From an uncultured Angelakisella sp. (lineage in GTDB: Bacteria > Bacillota > Clostridia > Oscillospirales > Ruminococcaceae): a DNA stretch of 15,242 nt. A program made the position numbers and the translations under genes. Shown here in pieces: positions 14,293-15,242 of this stretch (its first letter is position 1; each line of letters starts with the position of its first letter). The notes beneath the pieces were generated by a model. That model did no database searches. It saw only the letters and a list, made by a program, of their open reading frames with translations, and had not been told where the DNA came from. The DNA lies in the NCBI GenBank assembly GCA_910585525.1, contig CAJUFR010000052.1, positions 1 through 15,242 of the forward strand. Reading direction: 5' to 3'.

Positions 14293-14413
14293 CCCGCTCA
14301 AACCTCCTTGTTTTGGTCGTCCGGCATCTCCTGACGCCGACGATGAACCACAGGGGGACCGGCAGGGAAAAGCCTGTGCCCCTGATAGCATAATATTCGA
14401 CAATTTGTATCAG
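14293..14413 (-). promoter_or_regulatory. Structured 5' leader of the flagellar operon
   Basis: About 119 bases separate the predicted transcription start (~14411) from the fliE ATG. Three stem-loops can form in order. The first is CTGATA/TATCAG (14382-14413), right at the 5' end. The second is CACAGG/CCTGTG (14349-14378). The third is an 11-bp hairpin (14317-14343) made of TCGTC/GACGA plus GGCGTC/GATGCC, with an AGGA loop and one bulged G. In the third hairpin the minus-strand RNA has a G.U pair where the plus strand would have an A.C mismatch, so it fits a flagellar-strand RNA. The strong ribosome binding site CAAGGAGGTT (14301-14310) follows directly. It does not match a riboswitch class that I can recognise. 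Confidence 0.5.
14396..14402 (-). promoter_or_regulatory. Candidate Spo0A box (TGTCGAA) just downstream of the fliE start site
   Basis: The minus strand reads TTGTCGAA; TGTCGAA is the core 0A-box heptamer recognised by phosphorylated Spo0A in endospore-forming Firmicutes. It lies about 10 bases after the predicted start site, a position where a bound protein would be expected to repress. Whether this organism has Spo0A is not visible here. Confidence 0.4.
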
Positions 14414-14417
14414 TAAC

Positions 14418-14446
14418 ATTATATACGACTTCACTGACGTTGTAAA
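14418..14446 (-). promoter_or_regulatory. Sigma-A-type promoter of the fliE operon
   Basis: On the minus strand TTTACA (14441-14446, 5 of 6 matches to TTGACA) is separated by an ideal 17 bases from a perfect TATAAT (14418-14423). Predicted start near 14411. There is no sigma-28/sigma-D pattern (TAAA-15-GCCGATAA) here, which fits an early flagellar operon. Confidence 0.85.
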
Positions 14447-14451
14447 GGGAA

Positions 14452-14469
14452 AAAATCATAATTGATTTT
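14452..14469. promoter_or_regulatory. Perfect inverted repeat upstream of the fliE promoter (possible operator)
   Basis: AAAATCA-TAAT-TGATTTT is a perfect 7+7 palindrome centred about 50 bases before the predicted start and just upstream of the -35 box. This is a typical activator-site position. The AT-rich setting makes chance a possibility. Confidence 0.4.
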
Positions 14470-14518
14470 AAGGGTCCGGGGTCGTTTTTTTGTGTATCCT
14501 GCGAGGTACCCTGTGCCG

Positions 14519-14543
14519 CAGGGGGAGATGTTCCCCTGTTTTT
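14519..14543 (+). terminator. Rho-independent terminator on the plus strand
   Basis: CAGGGGGA-GATG-TTCCCCTG forms an 8-bp stem (one G.U pair) with a 4-base loop followed by TTTTT. It faces away from any plus-strand gene in the window. CCCTG at 14509-14513 can pair with CAGGG at 14519-14523, which would compete with the terminator stem. Confidence 0.6.
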
Positions 14544-14723
14544 CGGCATAGCCCGACGGCTTTGGGCCAGGGTTTTGCGGGGAAATGCCACGTTATCCCC
14601 TCCTTTTCCTTTTATGTCCTTGGCTTTTTTGGGGTGCCGGGGACTGGCAGCGGCTTCCCGGCCTGCCACACATTCCCTGTAAGTGATGGATATGCGTCCC
14701 CCGGCCCAAATATGAGGGAGGTA

Positions 14724-14765
14724 TTGTATTTCCCCAAATTTTCGTTATAATGATATCTATATAAT
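14724..14765 (+). promoter_or_regulatory. Candidate promoter of sdaAB
   Basis: A perfect TATAAT at 14746-14751 has a weak TTGTAT 16 bases upstream (14724-14729, 3 of 6 matches to TTGACA). A second perfect TATAAT at 14760-14765 has no clear -35 partner. Either would give a short leader of about 25-45 bases to the ATG at 14800. Confidence 0.55.
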
Positions 14766-14772
14766 AAGGTAT

Positions 14773-14783
14773 CCTAGACTAGG
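14773..14783. promoter_or_regulatory. Small palindrome CCTAG-A-CTAGG before sdaAB (possible operator)
   Basis: Perfect 5+5 inverted repeat just downstream of the candidate -10 boxes and upstream of the ribosome binding site. CTAG is rare in many bacterial genomes, and having it twice in 11 bases suggests a protein-binding site. No regulator can be named. Confidence 0.3.
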
Positions 14784-14799
14784 AAAAGGAAGGTGCGCC

Positions 14800-15242
14800 A
14801 TGAAGGAACTCAGCGTCTTTGACATCATCGGCCCCAACATGATCGGGCCATCCAGTTCCCACACCGCCGGGGCGCTGCGCATCGCCCAGCTGGCCCGGGG
14901 GATGATCCCCGGCCCCGTCGTCCGGGTGGAGTTCACCCTCTACGGCTCCTTTGCCCGCACCTACCGGGGGCACGGCACCGACCGGGCCCTCATCGCCGGG
15001 GTGCTGGGCTTTGGCACCGAGGACCCCCGCATCCGGGATTCCTTCGCCTGGGCGGAAAAGGCCGGGCTGGAGTACCGCTTTACCTGCGACACCCGGACCA
15101 CCGGCTGCCACCCCAACACCGCCGGACTGCTGCTGCAAAACGCCGCCGGGGAGACGGTCCAGGTCACCGGGGTCAGCGTGGGGGGCGGCGCCGCCGTCAT
15201 CCGCCGCATCAACGGGGTGGAGATCGACCTCACCGGGGAGTA
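14800..15242 (+). CDS. sdaAB: L-serine dehydratase, iron-sulfur-dependent, beta subunit (partial, 3' end off the window)
   Basis: Cytoplasmic enzyme subunit that, with the alpha subunit (usually encoded next, outside the window), converts L-serine to pyruvate and ammonia using a [4Fe-4S] cluster. The 147 visible codons match the SdaAB N-terminal domain: SVFDIIGPNMIGPSSSHTAG (residues 5-24, with the signature GPSSSHT at 16-22), LYGSFARTYRGHGTD (47-61), CHPNTA and VSVGGG. The ACT domain usually found at the C-terminus is beyond the edge. The start has AAGGAAGG about 7 bases upstream. It is divergent from the flagellar operon and functionally unrelated to it, so it marks the operon boundary. Confidence 0.95.
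   Translation, partial: MKELSVFDIIGPNMIGPSSSHTAGALRIAQLARGMIPGPVVRVEFTLYGSFARTYRGHGTDRALIAGVLGFGTEDPRIRDSFAWAEKAGLEYRFTCDTRTTGCHPNTAGLLLQNAAGETVQVTGVSVGGGAAVIRRINGVEIDLTGE

Larger units (their letters stand above)
14447..14799. other. Non-coding divergent region between the fliE promoter and sdaAB
   Basis: About 350 bases with no convincing gene on either strand. It contains the inverted repeat near the fliE promoter, a plus-strand terminator (14519-14543), an interrupted palindrome TGGCAG ... CTGCCA at 14645-14668 without a T-tract, and the sdaAB promoter region. Open frames crossing it have no recognisable product and no good ribosome binding site. I see no tRNA or known small RNA. Confidence 0.6.

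Noticed and set aside
14298..14327. Nine-codon open frame (MPDDQNKEV) ending in the fliE ribosome binding site
   Set aside because: The AGGAG before it abuts the ATG with no spacing and lies in the loop of a hairpin; no evidence that it is translated, though a leader peptide cannot be excluded.
14293..14403. N-terminal extension of fliE by 37 codons
   Set aside because: The extension is Cys/Ser/Gly/Pro-rich and unlike FliE, overlaps the predicted leader hairpins and lacks a ribosome binding site; the start at 14292 has a strong one.
14293..14413. Cyclic-di-GMP riboswitch in the fliE leader
   Set aside because: Expected from other Clostridia, but the conserved GCAAACC and GGACGCAAAG segments of class I and the class II core are absent.
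14293..14470. Invertible flagellar switch flanked by inverted repeats, as in Clostridioides difficile
   Set aside because: Only 6-7 base inverted repeats with small loops are present; no ~20-base flanking repeats.

Overview
This window is almost entirely one strand of a flagellar export, basal-body, hook and motor operon. It carries the order fliE-fliF-fliG-fliH-fliI-fliJ-fliK-flgD-(TIGR02530 protein)-flgE-flbD-motA-motB-fliM-fliY, read from right to left on the minus strand. At the right edge the operon is flanked by a divergent (+ strand) gene for the beta subunit of iron-sulfur L-serine dehydratase (sdaAB). Both ends are cut: fliY runs off the left edge before its C-terminal SpoA/FliN domain, and sdaAB runs off the right edge. 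The gene order, the CheC-like FliY in place of a plain FliN, FlbD, the TIGR02530 protein, the AGGAGG-type ribosome binding sites and the sigma-A-type promoters point to a Gram-positive member of the Clostridia. The high GC content, about 60% by eye, suggests an Oscillospiraceae-like gut clostridium; that placement is inference.

Layout. 1-776 fliY (partial); 749-1777 fliM; 1811-2917 motB; 2964-3800 motA; 3826-4020 flbD; 4021-4255 a gap packed with inverted repeats; 4256-5968 flgE; 6069-6470 the TIGR02530 family gene; 6474-7286 flgD; 7307-8449 fliK; 8450-8706 a non-coding gap with its own promoter and a structured leader; 8707-9153 fliJ; 9178-10503 fliI; 10541-11326 fliH; 11310-12317 fliG; 12319-13920 fliF; 13978-14292 fliE; 14293-14799 a divergent control region; 14800 onward sdaAB.

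How it works together. FliF forms the MS ring and FliE joins it to the rod. FliG, FliM and FliY form the rotor/switch. FliH, FliI and FliJ are the soluble export ATPase complex. FlgD caps the growing hook, FlgE is the hook subunit and FliK measures hook length. MotA and MotB are the ion-driven stator. FliY has two intact CheC-type phosphatase sites, so CheY-P removal probably happens at the switch. Close spacing and several overlaps indicate co-transcription. One strong sigma-A-type promoter precedes fliE (TTTACA-17-TATAAT) and a second precedes fliK (TGGAAA-17-TATAAT).

The most interesting material is mostly non-coding. There is a 119-nt fliE leader that can form three successive hairpins, one of them favoured on the flagellar strand, with a perfect Spo0A-box heptamer at its start. 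The fliK leader has two overlapping, mutually exclusive hairpins. A cluster of four inverted repeats, including a 14-bp stem with a GCAA tetraloop, lies between flgE and flbD. Protein-level oddities are a duplicated C-terminal module in FlgD, an 11-residue tandem repeat tail in MotB, and a compositionally distinct central block in FlgE. I found no defence system, mobile-element gene, CRISPR array, tRNA or rRNA.
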